Source: an uncultured Clostridia bacterium (lineage in GTDB: Bacteria; Bacillota; Clostridia; Peptostreptococcales; Anaerovoracaceae). Taken from it: a DNA stretch of 31,147 bases. This document shows, piece after piece, positions 15,791-25,349 of the stretch. The notes below the pieces were generated by a model. It saw only the letters and a list, made by a program, of their open reading frames with translations. It searched no databases and had not been told where the DNA came from. Where the stretch lies: assembly GCA_937915045.1 (NCBI GenBank), contig CALDNM010000110.1:1-31147 (forward strand). The letters run 5' to 3'. A program made the translations under genes and the position numbers. Numbering within the stretch: position 1 is the stretch's first letter; each line of letters opens with the position of its first letter.

Positions 15791-16981
15791 ATGAATCTAT
15801 CAGACAGAAACCAGAAAATGGGCTTTTCACCTATCAGAAAGTTCAACAAGTATGCCAATGCGGCTGAAAAAGCAGGGAAAAAAATCTATCATCTGAATAT
15901 CGGACAGCCTGATATCCAGACACCTAAAGCTTATTTTGACGCAGTGAAAGGGTTTGACCAGGACGTACTCGCATACGCATCATCAGAAGGAAACCCGGAT
16001 CTCAGAGAAGCTATCAGCAAATACTTCCAGAGAGTAGATGTTGATTTCTCACCTGACGACATCCTGATCACAAACGGCGGAAGTGAAGCTCTCATGCTCC
16101 TGTTCCTCACACTCCTCAACGATGGAGATGAGGTACTCATGGCTGAGCCTTACTATACAAACTACCTTACATTTGTACAGGCTGCCGGCGCGAATATCAC
16201 ACCAATAACAACAACAGCTGAAGACGGCTATCACTATGCTGACAGAGACAAGATCGAAGCTGCTATCACAGATAAAACTAAGATCATCGCTCTCGTGAGC
16301 CCTGGCAACCCTACAGGCTGCGTTCTCACAAGAGAAGAGATCGAAATGATCTGCGACGTTGCTATCGAACATGATCTTATCATCATGGCTGACGAAGTTT
16401 ACAGAGAATTCGTATATGACGGAAAAGGAATGACATCATTTGGACAGGTCAAGAGAGCTGCTAACAACGTAGTCATCATCGACTCGGTTTCAAAGAGATT
16501 CTCAGCATGCGGAGCAAGAATAGGCTGCGTAGCTACAAAGAATGCTGACATCATGTCCGGACTCATGAAGTTCGCTCAGGGAAGACTCTGCTGCCCAACT
16601 ATCGATCAGGTCGGAGCTACAGCTCTTTATAACCTTGATCCTTCGTACTTCGGACCTATCAAGGAAGAGTATGAGCACAGAAGAAATGTCGCTATCGAAG
16701 AGCTTCATAAGATCGACGGTATCGTATGCGAAAAACCTTCGGGCGCATTCTACATTTCATGCAAACTCCCGGTCGACAACGCTGAAGATCTTCTTATGTT
16801 CCTGCTGACAGAGTGGGACGAGAACGGAGAGACAGTTATGTTCGCTCCTGAAGAAGGATTCTACGTAACACCTGGACTCGGCAAGAGCGAGTGCCGTCTG
16901 GCATATGTCCTCAAGGCTGAAGATCTCGTAAAGGGTATCCAGCTGCTCAACCACGGCATCCAGGCATTTCTTAAGAAATAG
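15791..16981 (+). CDS. Class I pyridoxal-phosphate aminotransferase (aspartate aminotransferase family)
   Basis: A 396-residue fold-type I aminotransferase. Key residues are the PLP-binding lysine K235 in SVSKRFSACGAR, the SPGNPTG loop (N173), D201 and Y204 in ADEVYREFVYDG, and the C-terminal substrate arginine in ECRLAYVL. The N-terminus (IGQPDIQTPKAYFDAV) is typical of the aspartate/aromatic group. The exact amino donor cannot be read from the sequence. The AAAGGAG ribosome binding site is strong. Isoleucine is mostly encoded by ATC, while neighbouring genes often use ATA. This suggests high expression. It sits where argR-recN would lie in Bacillus. Confidence 0.93.
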   Translation: MNLSDRNQKMGFSPIRKFNKYANAAEKAGKKIYHLNIGQPDIQTPKAYFDAVKGFDQDVLAYASSEGNPDLREAISKYFQRVDVDFSPDDILITNGGSEALMLLFLTLLNDGDEVLMAEPYYTNYLTFVQAAGANITPITTTAEDGYHYADRDKIEAAITDKTKIIALVSPGNPTGCVLTREEIEMICDVAIEHDLIIMADEVYREFVYDGKGMTSFGQVKRAANNVVIIDSVSKRFSACGARIGCVATKNADIMSGLMKFAQGRLCCPTIDQVGATALYNLDPSYFGPIKEEYEHRRNVAIEELHKIDGIVCEKPSGAFYISCKLPVDNAEDLLMFLLTEWDENGETVMFAPEEGFYVTPGLGKSECRLAYVLKAEDLVKGIQLLNHGIQAFLKK

Positions 16982-17023
16982 GTAATTTATATGTGAAGAA
17001 AGAAATTCTCAAGGAGGAAACGA

Positions 17024-19495
17024 ATGGCTTTATCGCCTATGATGCAGCAATATCTAAATATCAAAGAACAGAACAAGGACTGCATCCTGTTTTTCAGACT
17101 CGGAGATTTCTATGAGATGTTCTTTGATGACGCGAAAATCGGATCAAAAGAACTGGAACTCACTTTAACAGGAAAAAATTGCGGTTTAGAAGAAAGGGCT
17201 CCCATGTGCGGAGTCCCTTTCCATTCCGCAGATACATATATCGCGAAACTGATCGAAAAAGGATATAAAGTGGCCGTCTGTGAACAGATGGAAGATCCTA
17301 AAGCCGCAAAAGGCCTCGTAAAACGCGATATAGTGAAAATAGTCACTCCGGGAACAGTCACCGACGGAGCGATGCTCAAAGAAAATGAAAACAATTATCT
17401 CGCGTCTGTATATGTCTCTAAAAAAGGCATAGGTTTTTCATATTGTGATATTTCCACAGGCGAGATAAACGCTACTGAAATGACAGGGAACACGGCAGAA
17501 GAAACGCTTCTGAATGAACTTGTCAGAATAGGCGCGAAGGAAGTCATAATCAACAAGGGAGCTGAAGATACGTCGGATATTGACACGATGAAAAATACGT
17601 CCGACGCGTATTTCAGTGAGCTCGGCCCGCAATATTACAGCAAAAACGCGGTCAGGAACTCGATATTCAGACAGTTTGGCGTTAAGTCGTTCATCGGCAT
17701 AGGGCTCGACGGTATGGAGCTTGCGCAAAACGCGACAGGCGCTCAGCTGCAGTATCTTTTGGAGACTCAGAAGCAGAGCATGAGCCACATGACGGATCTC
17801 AATGTCTACAACATTGAAAACAGTATGGCTCTCGATAAATCCACAATAAGAAATCTTGAAATAACAGAAACGATATATGAACATTCCGTCCGGGGATCTC
17901 TCCTCGGAGTTTTAGATAAAACACATACTGCCATGGGCAGCAGAAAAATGAAAAAATGGCTCAGGGAGCCGCTCAACACAGTCGCTGAAATAAACGAAAG
18001 ACTCGACGCTGTGGAAGAACTTGTAAACAAATACATTACCAGAAACAATTTGAAAGAAAGCCTCAAGGCTGTCTATGACTTTGAAAGGCTGTCCGCGCGG
18101 ATAGCCTGCGGGAACGCGAACGGAAAAGATATGATCGCTCTCAGGAATTCACTTTATGTCCTTCCTGAGATCAAACTTGATCTGGATGGCAGCGATTCTA
18201 TTCTTCTTAAGGAAATCAATGAGGCTATCGATCCTCTGGGCGATGTATATGCCGCGATAGACGGAGCTATCGTTGAAGATCCGCCATTTCTTATAAAGGA
18301 CGGAGGGATCATCAACAGAGGATATTCTGAAGACCTTGACACGCTCAAGGATTCGATCAAAGACGCGAAGGAATGGATAGCTTCGCTTGAAGCAAAAGAA
18401 AAAGAAAGAACAGGGATAACCCATCTCAAAGTCGGATACAACAAAGTATTCGGATATTACATCGAGATTTCCAAGTCTGAAATCGACAAAGCGCCTGACG
18501 ACTATATACGCAAGCAGACACTGGTAGGCGCGGAGCGTTACATCACACCCGAGCTCAAGACGATGGAAGGTAAAGTACTCAACGCGGAAACAGTGATAAA
18601 TAACATGGAGTATGATATTTTCTGCGAAGTAAGAGATTATGTCAAAGACTTTATCAAGCAGATCCAGCAAACTTCAAAGGCGATATCGACGCTCGATGTC
18701 CTCGTTTCATTTGCTGAAGTCAGCGACAGCCTGGGATATGTGAAACCTGAAGTCAATAATTCAGATGAGATAATAATAGAAAAGGGGAAACATCCTGTCA
18801 TAGAGCAGATGATAGATGATGGGGTTTTTGTCGCGAACGATACATACATGAACAGGAGCGACGCGTCTCTGCTGCTTATAACAGGCCCAAACATGTCCGG
18901 AAAGTCAACATACATGAGACAGACAGCTCTTATCGTTTTAATGGCTCAGAGCGGCTGTTTCGTGCCTTGTGATAAGGCAGTAATAGGTGTTGTGGACAGG
19001 ATCTTCACGAGGATCGGAGCGTCGGATAATCTCGCGCAGGGGCAGAGCACATTTTTCGTTGAAATGAGCGAGCTCGCGTATATTCTAAATACTGCTACTG
19101 ACAGATCACTTGTCATCCTCGATGAGATAGGGCGGGGGACCAGTACTTACGACGGTCTTTCTATAGCATGGGCCGCAGTCAAGTATCTATGCAGTGAAGG
19201 CCGCATGATAAGAACGCTTTTCGCGTCGCATTATCATGAACTTACCGATATGGAAGGTACTGTCCGCGGATTCAGGAATCTAAGCGTCGATGTCGCCGAA
19301 GAAAATGGTGATGTCGTGTTCCTGCATAAAATCGTTGAGGGCAGCGCAAGCAGAAGTTATGGCATACATGTGGCAAAACTCGCCGGAGTACCTAAAGAAC
19401 TCCTTGATTCAGCGAACGCTAAATTGAAGGAGCTTGAAGAGAATTCGAAAGAAGTCAACAGTCCGGAAGGACACCAGATATCCTTCAAACTGTAG
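17024..19495 (+). CDS. mutS: DNA mismatch repair protein MutS
   Basis: A protein of 823 residues that recognises base mismatches and small loops. The mismatch-binding Phe-X-Glu motif is F29-Y30-E31 in GDFYEMF. Connector, lever and clamp regions follow. The ABC-type ATPase has Walker A GPNMSGKST (621-629), the Walker B acidic pair D700-E701 in VILDEIGRGTSTYDG, and the SHYHEL histidine switch. The protein is slightly shorter than many family members at the C-terminus, where QISF could be a sliding-clamp contact (inference). ATG 17024 has AAGGAGG seven bases upstream. mutL follows after 14 bp. Confidence 0.97.
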   Translation: MALSPMMQQYLNIKEQNKDCILFFRLGDFYEMFFDDAKIGSKELELTLTGKNCGLEERAPMCGVPFHSADTYIAKLIEKGYKVAVCEQMEDPKAAKGLVKRDIVKIVTPGTVTDGAMLKENENNYLASVYVSKKGIGFSYCDISTGEINATEMTGNTAEETLLNELVRIGAKEVIINKGAEDTSDIDTMKNTSDAYFSELGPQYYSKNAVRNSIFRQFGVKSFIGIGLDGMELAQNATGAQLQYLLETQKQSMSHMTDLNVYNIENSMALDKSTIRNLEITETIYEHSVRGSLLGVLDKTHTAMGSRKMKKWLREPLNTVAEINERLDAVEELVNKYITRNNLKESLKAVYDFERLSARIACGNANGKDMIALRNSLYVLPEIKLDLDGSDSILLKEINEAIDPLGDVYAAIDGAIVEDPPFLIKDGGIINRGYSEDLDTLKDSIKDAKEWIASLEAKEKERTGITHLKVGYNKVFGYYIEISKSEIDKAPDDYIRKQTLVGAERYITPELKTMEGKVLNAETVINNMEYDIFCEVRDYVKDFIKQIQQTSKAISTLDVLVSFAEVSDSLGYVKPEVNNSDEIIIEKGKHPVIEQMIDDGVFVANDTYMNRSDASLLLITGPNMSGKSTYMRQTALIVLMAQSGCFVPCDKAVIGVVDRIFTRIGASDNLAQGQSTFFVEMSELAYILNTATDRSLVILDEIGRGTSTYDGLSIAWAAVKYLCSEGRMIRTLFASHYHELTDMEGTVRGFRNLSVDVAEENGDVVFLHKIVEGSASRSYGIHVAKLAGVPKELLDSANAKLKELEENSKEVNSPEGHQISFKL

Positions 19496-19509
19496 GAGCA
19501 ATATATTCT

Positions 19510-21297
19510 ATGATAAAAATACTCGACAAAAACGTAGTAGATAAGATCGCGGCCGGAGAAGTCGTAGACAGACCTGTATCTATCATCAAGGAACTATTTG
19601 AGAATTCCATCGATGCCGGTTCTGATTCTATTGTCGTAGAGATAAAAAAAGGCGGAAAAACATATATCCGCGTTTCGGACAATGGTTCAGGCATATCATC
19701 AGATGAAGCTGAACTCGCGTTCACACGCCACGCGACGAGCAAGATAACGGAAGCTGAAGACCTTGATTCGATCGAAACCCTTGGATTCAGAGGAGAAGCG
19801 CTCGCAAGCATCGCCGCAGTTTCAAGAGTAGAGCTCATAACAAAAACATCTGAAGAGCGAATAGGTCTCAGGATGTGCGCAGAAGGCGGAGAAATAATGG
19901 AAAAGAGCGGGACAGGATGCCCTGACGGCACTACTATAGTTGTGCGTGATCTTTTCTATAATATCCCGGCACGCCTTAAGTTCTTAAAGACGGATTCCGC
20001 GGAAAGCGGCCTTATAATCGATTTCGTGACAAATATGGCGCTGGCGTATCCTGATCTTCGAGTACGTATGGTCAACAATGATCACATACTTTTCGCGACA
20101 CGCGGAAAAGGAAGCAGGATCGATGCCATTACTACACTTACCAGCAGAGAGTTCGCGAAAAAGCTTCTGCCTGTATCTGCCGAAATGGACGGGATGAAAA
20201 TCGAGGGATATGTATCCGGCCCGGGAGAAAGCAGACCGAGCAGGAGAGGTCAGATATATTTCGTCAACGGCAGGACTGTATCGAGCAAACCGATGGAACG
20301 CGGTGTCAGCGCGGCTTACAGCGACAGGCTTTTTGAGGGAAGACATCCTGTAGTTTATCTGTTTCTGACGATCGGGCCCGATCAGGTGGACGTAAATGTA
20401 CATCCCAATAAAAAAGAAGTGAAATTCCACGATGACAGAGCAGTGCAGGATCTTGTTGAAACGGCTATAAAAGAGGCCCTTACAGCAAAAGAAGCCGTGC
20501 CAGAGCTAAAGACGAAAAACGAAATGTTCAAGAAAAAAGAGCATTGTGAAAAGCATGAAATACATCAAAACAATATAATAAATAAAAAAGCAGAAAAATA
20601 CAAAGAGGCGTCGTGTCAGGAAAAGATTGACGTGAAAAGTATATTGTCGACCTATAGAGAAGAGGACAAGATCGTCGCGGAAGAGGCTGAAGATCTGAGA
20701 TCCGATATCGTTTCAGAACACGCTGAGAAATTCGACTTCAGAGAGCTTGATTATCGCGGTGTTGTTTTTGGGACTTACATCATGGCTACTGATGATGACT
20801 ATCTTTATCTTCTCGATCAGCACGCGGCCCACGAAAGAGTCTATTACGAGAAATTGAGGAAGCAGTTTCTTTCAGCGGAAAAATATAAGCAGGAGATCAT
20901 GGTCCCTATCACTGTGAACGCTGATTTCTCTGATAATGACTGGATCGGACCGCTTGAAGATATGGGCTTTTCAATAGAGGAATTCGGCCCGAATACTTAT
21001 GCTGTCCGCGCTATCCCTTCATTCTTCGATCTTTCAGAAGGTGAGTGCTTTGTAAAAGATTTTATTGACAGCGTAAATTCAGGAACTGATTTCAAGAGCC
21101 GTGAGCTGATGCTTCGGATCGCCTCAAAAGCTTGCAAAAGCGCCGTCAAAGCTCATGACACATTGAAAAAAGAAGAGATAGATCAGCTTGTCAGCGACCT
21201 CGCGGAATGTGAAAACCCTTATTCATGCCCGCACGGAAGGCCTACCTTTATCAGGATCAGCAAAAATGACATCGAAAGGCGGTTCAAACGCAAATGA
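19510..21297 (+). CDS. mutL: DNA mismatch repair endonuclease MutL
   Basis: A 595-residue protein that couples mismatch recognition by MutS to strand nicking. The N-terminal GHKL ATPase shows IAAGEVVDRP, ELFENSIDAGS, VSDNGSGI and LGFRGEAL. A lysine/glutamate-rich linker (about residues 330-400) joins a C-terminal domain that has the endonuclease metal motif DQHAAHERVYYE and the CPHGRP motif. The protein is therefore predicted to be a nicking MutL, as in bacteria lacking MutH. The linker is richer in A+T than the flanking domains. AGGAG lies about 11 bases before the ATG, slightly long. The stop overlaps miaA by four bases (ATGA). Confidence 0.97.
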   Translation: MIKILDKNVVDKIAAGEVVDRPVSIIKELFENSIDAGSDSIVVEIKKGGKTYIRVSDNGSGISSDEAELAFTRHATSKITEAEDLDSIETLGFRGEALASIAAVSRVELITKTSEERIGLRMCAEGGEIMEKSGTGCPDGTTIVVRDLFYNIPARLKFLKTDSAESGLIIDFVTNMALAYPDLRVRMVNNDHILFATRGKGSRIDAITTLTSREFAKKLLPVSAEMDGMKIEGYVSGPGESRPSRRGQIYFVNGRTVSSKPMERGVSAAYSDRLFEGRHPVVYLFLTIGPDQVDVNVHPNKKEVKFHDDRAVQDLVETAIKEALTAKEAVPELKTKNEMFKKKEHCEKHEIHQNNIINKKAEKYKEASCQEKIDVKSILSTYREEDKIVAEEAEDLRSDIVSEHAEKFDFRELDYRGVVFGTYIMATDDDYLYLLDQHAAHERVYYEKLRKQFLSAEKYKQEIMVPITVNADFSDNDWIGPLEDMGFSIEEFGPNTYAVRAIPSFFDLSEGECFVKDFIDSVNSGTDFKSRELMLRIASKACKSAVKAHDTLKKEEIDQLVSDLAECENPYSCPHGRPTFIRISKNDIERRFKRK

Positions 21298-22235
21298 GCG
21301 GAAAGCGGACGATAGCAGCCGTTGCAGGGCCTACAGCAGTTGGGAAAACAGAATACACGATAGAACTCGCGCTTGGCATAAACGCCGAGATAGTTTCGTG
21401 CGACTCTATGCAGCTCTATAAATACATGGATATCGGAAGCGCGAAACCAACGGACGAAGAACGCTCGCGAGTGAAGCATTACTTAGTGGATGAGATCGAT
21501 CCGAAAGAGGATTTCTCAGTCGCGAAATATCAAAAGCTGGCAAAAGCGGCCATCGAACATATTTTCTCGAAAGGGAAGGTGCCTCTCGTGACTGGCGGGA
21601 CGGGACTTTACCTCGATTCCCTTATTTATGATATGGATTTCGGGCCAAAGCCTGACACTGAGGATAACGCTTACAGAAAACAGCTTTATGATCTTGCGGA
21701 AAAAAGCGGGAACGAAGCACTCCACAAACGTCTGGAAGAAGCGGATCCGGAGGCGGCGGCGCGCATACATCCGAACAATGTGAAAAAAGCAGTAAGGGCT
21801 ATCGAAGCCGCGGAGAGATACGGCAGGCCCGTCGAGCCTTTTGAGCATGCGTCGAAAAAGACGAAGGATTATGATGTGATACTTATCGGGCTAAAACGTG
21901 ACAGAGCCGAACTTTATGATAGAATAAACAGAAGAGTAGACATCCTTGAGGATATGGGGCTTGTGGATGAAGTGAAATCACTTCGCGGCATGGGTTTTAC
22001 GACCGATGATATAGCCATGAAAGGCATCGGCTATAAGGAGATACTGGACGCTCTCAATGGTAAGTGCACGATCGAGGAAGCGCTTGAAACAGTGAAAAAG
22101 AACACGCGCCATTACGCGAAACGCCAGATGACGTGGTTCAGAAGATACGATGATATGAAATGGTTCGACCTGACAGGAGCTGACAGGGACGAAACGATCA
22201 GGGAAATGACTGAATGGGTACAAAAAAGACTGTAA
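21294..22235 (+). CDS. miaA: tRNA dimethylallyltransferase
   Basis: A protein of 313 residues that transfers a dimethylallyl group to A37 of tRNAs reading UNN codons, using the C5 isoprenoid supplied by the MEP pathway. The Walker A motif GPTAVGKT is at residues 12-19. SCDSMQLYKYMDIGSAKP, VTGGTGLYLDSL and GIGYKEI with KRQMTWFRR are diagnostic. The length is normal. The start overlaps the mutL stop by four bases, and its end overlaps the recombinase start by 22 bp. The mutL-miaA order is widely conserved. Confidence 0.97.
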   Translation: MSGKRTIAAVAGPTAVGKTEYTIELALGINAEIVSCDSMQLYKYMDIGSAKPTDEERSRVKHYLVDEIDPKEDFSVAKYQKLAKAAIEHIFSKGKVPLVTGGTGLYLDSLIYDMDFGPKPDTEDNAYRKQLYDLAEKSGNEALHKRLEEADPEAAARIHPNNVKKAVRAIEAAERYGRPVEPFEHASKKTKDYDVILIGLKRDRAELYDRINRRVDILEDMGLVDEVKSLRGMGFTTDDIAMKGIGYKEILDALNGKCTIEEALETVKKNTRHYAKRQMTWFRRYDDMKWFDLTGADRDETIREMTEWVQKRL

Positions 22236-23368
22236 AAATACATAATAAGAGCGACCGGCCGGACAACATAGTCATGAAAGAACATGAGATCGCCGCGCAG
22301 TGTGAAGCTATCGAAAAACAGCTTCCGTCTTTTATGCGCGGATATTTCGCGTATCTGAAGGGCAACGACCTGCCTATGACGCGGCTCGCGTACCTTCACG
22401 ACGTGAAATTCTTCTGTGACTACCTTGTGGATGAGACAGACCTTACTGCCGCCGATGAACCGAAAAAAATCACTTCATCCGAATTCGACGCGATCAAAGC
22501 CGTCGATGTGAATATATTCATAGATTACTGCCGCGAATATTCTGTTGAGACAGACAAGAACGTAACCGTATACGAGAACAGCAACAAAACTCTCGCAAGA
22601 AAAAAATCATCTGTATCGGTCCTGTTCAAGCAGCTCTATCGCGATGAGATAATATCTAAAAACATTACTGACGGATTCGATCCGATCAGGGTGCCGAAGC
22701 CGGGAGAGCGTGAGATAAAGGCTCTTCAGGACGATGAAGTGATGATAATGCTCGACGCGGTCACGTCCGGTACCGGACTCACTCCGAAAGAGCACCAGTT
22801 CTGGGAAAAGACGAAATACCGCGACAAAGCGATACTTATAATGTTCCTGACTTACGGGCTCAGACTTTCTGAACTGCAGCAGCTGAATGTATCGTCGTTC
22901 AATTTCAGCCGCGGTGAATTCAAGATATTCCGCAAAAGAGGCAAGGAATCGATCATGCCTATGAACAGATCAGTATCACAGGTCATCTCAGATTACCTGA
23001 AACTCGAAAGAGCGCCGGAAAACGAACTCGATGATATGAACAAGGACGCGTTGTTCCTGTCGCTCCAGAACAAACGGATGACGGAACGCGCGATCCGTGA
23101 ACTTGTGAAAAAATACACCTCGATCGGTATGAAAACATCGAGAAACGCTGGTTACAGCCCTCATAAACTCAGGGCAACCGCTGCGACGAGCCTCATAGGC
23201 CGCGGCAATTCCATTTTCGACGTCCAGGCTCTGCTCGATCATGAGCAGGTCACGACCACGCAGCTTTATGCCGCCCACAAGATGAACGTCAAACGAGATC
23301 TCGTGAATGACATGGAATGGGAACTCGAACGCGAAGGTAAAGACCCGAAGAAGGGCAGTGACGACTGA
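22214..23368 (+). CDS. Tyrosine recombinase (XerC/XerD-like)
   Basis: A 384-residue tyrosine recombinase. The N-terminal SAM-like core-binding domain covers about residues 25-150. The catalytic domain shows R217 in YGLRLSELQQL, a lysine in FRKRGKE, H317 and R320 in SPHKLRATAA, H343 in LLDHEQVTTTQ and the nucleophile Y352. All expected catalytic residues are present, so it should be active. No phage or transposon genes and no att-like repeats flank it, and spoIIM follows directly, as near xerD in Bacillus. A chromosomal Xer-type role in dimer resolution is therefore likelier than an integrase. It is longer than typical XerC/D (about 300). ATG 22214 has a weak AGGG; an internal ATG at 22274 is possible. 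Confidence 0.88.
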   Translation: MGTKKTVKIHNKSDRPDNIVMKEHEIAAQCEAIEKQLPSFMRGYFAYLKGNDLPMTRLAYLHDVKFFCDYLVDETDLTAADEPKKITSSEFDAIKAVDVNIFIDYCREYSVETDKNVTVYENSNKTLARKKSSVSVLFKQLYRDEIISKNITDGFDPIRVPKPGEREIKALQDDEVMIMLDAVTSGTGLTPKEHQFWEKTKYRDKAILIMFLTYGLRLSELQQLNVSSFNFSRGEFKIFRKRGKESIMPMNRSVSQVISDYLKLERAPENELDDMNKDALFLSLQNKRMTERAIRELVKKYTSIGMKTSRNAGYSPHKLRATAATSLIGRGNSIFDVQALLDHEQVTTTQLYAAHKMNVKRDLVNDMEWELEREGKDPKKGSDD

Positions 23369-23991
23369 TGGATAAGATCAAAGATCAGTACAGACAGGCG
23401 TGGTCTTTCTGCATCCGCCGCATACTGCCGATATTTCTCGGCACACTCGGTGTCGCCGTCGGGATCAGCGTACTTTTCACGCTCATGTTCAAAGAACATA
23501 CCGATATCGCCGCAAAGATGATCAAATATTTTCTCGACCAGTCAAAGGACATAATCGTGAATGGAGATATCTCCTGCGGCCGGCTCTTCCTGAACAATCT
23601 CGAAGCGTCCGGGATGGCGACTATCATAGGGATAGTGCCATTTGTTTTTCTGCCTGCTGTCAGCCTTTTGTCGAACACTGCCGTTATAGGCGCGTTTTTT
23701 TCACTGTACAGCCTGGGAGGACAGGATGTAGTCAGGATGCTCGTCTTCGGTATACTACCGCATGGCATATTCGAAATAACCGCGATAATACTCAGCATAA
23801 GCATGGGTATATATCTGTGTTATACTATATGCTGTCTGATCATAGGAAATGGGAAAAAACGCGGGCATAAATTTAAAAGTGCAGTAATGGACATTATCCG
23901 CGCTTTTGTGTGTTTCGTAGTCCCGCTTCTGATCGTGGCAGCTGTGGTGGAGACATACGTGACTCCGCTGCTCATAGACAAATTTGTATAA
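23368..23991 (+). CDS. spoIIM: Stage II sporulation protein M family membrane protein
   Basis: A 207-residue integral membrane protein with about five hydrophobic segments (around residues 20-40, 82-105, 122-155 and 175-200). The conserved family signature LPHGIFEITAIILS lies near residue 130, preceded by the NNLEASGMATIIG and NTAVIGAFFSLY region. In sporulating Bacillus, SpoIIM works with SpoIID and SpoIIP in septal peptidoglycan removal during engulfment. Family members also persist in non-sporulating Clostridia, so the role here is open. The ATG shares its A with the recombinase stop (TGATG). The next gene follows after 30 bp. Confidence 0.88.
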   Translation: MDKIKDQYRQAWSFCIRRILPIFLGTLGVAVGISVLFTLMFKEHTDIAAKMIKYFLDQSKDIIVNGDISCGRLFLNNLEASGMATIIGIVPFVFLPAVSLLSNTAVIGAFFSLYSLGGQDVVRMLVFGILPHGIFEITAIILSISMGIYLCYTICCLIIGNGKKRGHKFKSAVMDIIRAFVCFVVPLLIVAAVVETYVTPLLIDKFV

Positions 23992-24021
23992 AGAATAATA
24001 TAATAATATAAAGAGGGAAAA

Positions 24022-25314
24022 ATGAAAAAGAATACTTATGATCTCCTGACGGGGAAAATGAAAATAGATCCAAAAGTACTTGAACGCATAGACAAAGCTG
24101 AAAAAGAAGTCGAACCTGTCTTCGATGATCTCGATGACATTATGGCATTCAACCAGTATAAGGTCCTAACGGCTTTCCAAAAAAACCACATCAGCGATAT
24201 GCATTTCACATGGACCACAGGATACGGATACGACGACCCGGGACGTGAAGCCATAGAAAAGGTCTACGCGGACGTTTTCGGAACAGAAGCGGCACTTGTC
24301 CGTCCGATCATCGTAAACGGCACACACGCGCTCACATTGACTCTCACGGGTATACTGAGGCCAGGAGATGAACTGATCTACTGCACGGGAAACCCTTACG
24401 ACACGCTTGAAGACGTGATCGGCCTGAGGAATGAAGGGCGTGGTTCACTCAAAGAATTCGGCATATCATACGATCAGGTCGAACTGACAGAGAGCGGCGA
24501 CATCGATTATGACGCGCTTAAAAAAGCCATAAAACCGAACACGCGCATATGCACCATACAGCGCTCCACAGGCTATGGATGGAGAAAAGCCATTACTGTA
24601 GACCAGATAGAGGAGTGGGCGTCATTCGTGCATGGGATCGATCCTGATATCGTATGCATGGTCGACAACTGTTACGGGGAATTCCTCGATACGAAAGAGC
24701 CTACCGAAGTCGGAGCCGATGTCATCGCGGGATCCCTGATCAAAAATCCGGGCGGCGGACTCGCTCTTGCCGGCGGATATATAGCGGGACGCGCAGACCT
24801 CATCGAAAAGATATCTTACCGCATGACATCACCGGGGATCGGCGGAGAATGCGGACTGACTTTTGGCCAGTCCAGGACGATGTTCCAGGGACTGTTCATG
24901 GCCCCTAAAGTAGTGAACGGCGCTGTGAAGGGGGCTATACTCTGCGCTTCGGTGTTCAAAAATCTCGGATTCGACGTATGCCCTGAGCCTGAAGACAAGC
25001 GTTCAGATATAATCGAATGCGTGAAACTCGGAAGCGAGGAAGCTATCTGTTCTTTCTGCAGAGGTATACAGGCTGCCGCACCGATAGATTCGAACGTGAC
25101 TCCGGAACCGTGGGATATGCCAGGATATGATGATAAAGTGATAATGGCTGCCGGTGCTTTCGTACAGGGTTCATCTATCGAGCTCAGCTCTGACGCGCCT
25201 ATCCGCGAGCCGTATATCGTTTATTTCCAGGGCGGGCTGACTTATGAACATTCAAAATTTGGCGTGATAAAAGCTCTGCAGTCGTTATACGCGGACAATA
25301 TTATAAAATTGTAA
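24022..25314 (+). CDS. YnbB-family PLP enzyme (methionine gamma-lyase-like, 'aluminium resistance' protein)
   Basis: A 430-residue fold-type I PLP protein of the cystathionine/methionine gamma-lyase-like family. Visible features are FTWTTGYGYDDPGREAIEKVYADVFGTE, the GTHAL cofactor-phosphate loop, the aspartate D215 in MVDNCYGEF and the PLP lysine K241 in GSLIKNPGGGLA. The family is often labelled aluminium resistance protein or methionine gamma-lyase, but its true substrate is uncertain. YnbB is found downstream of miaA in many Firmicutes, and that linkage is kept here. AGAGGG precedes the ATG. An A/T-rich stretch before it (about 23992-24012) could hold a promoter but shows no clear hexamer pair. 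Confidence 0.88.
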   Translation: MKKNTYDLLTGKMKIDPKVLERIDKAEKEVEPVFDDLDDIMAFNQYKVLTAFQKNHISDMHFTWTTGYGYDDPGREAIEKVYADVFGTEAALVRPIIVNGTHALTLTLTGILRPGDELIYCTGNPYDTLEDVIGLRNEGRGSLKEFGISYDQVELTESGDIDYDALKKAIKPNTRICTIQRSTGYGWRKAITVDQIEEWASFVHGIDPDIVCMVDNCYGEFLDTKEPTEVGADVIAGSLIKNPGGGLALAGGYIAGRADLIEKISYRMTSPGIGGECGLTFGQSRTMFQGLFMAPKVVNGAVKGAILCASVFKNLGFDVCPEPEDKRSDIIECVKLGSEEAICSFCRGIQAAAPIDSNVTPEPWDMPGYDDKVIMAAGAFVQGSSIELSSDAPIREPYIVYFQGGLTYEHSKFGVIKALQSLYADNIIKL

Positions 25315-25315
25315 T

Positions 25316-25335
25316 AAAAAAAACTCAGTCTGAGT
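25316..25335. terminator. Dyad with flanking A8 run, possible weak or bidirectional terminator
   Basis: ACTCAG-T-CTGAGT (25323-25335) is a perfect dyad directly after eight adenines, between ynbB and the TVP38 gene. Read on the minus strand it looks like a hairpin followed by eight thymines. On the plus strand there is no T-tract. It could instead be a regulator site for the next gene. Confidence 0.3.
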
Positions 25336-25349
25336 GTTAAGATGTTCTT

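Noticed and set aside
22214..23368. Integrase of a genomic island
   Set aside because: The gene is embedded in housekeeping genes with overlapping starts, and no tRNA, direct repeats or mobile-element genes flank it.
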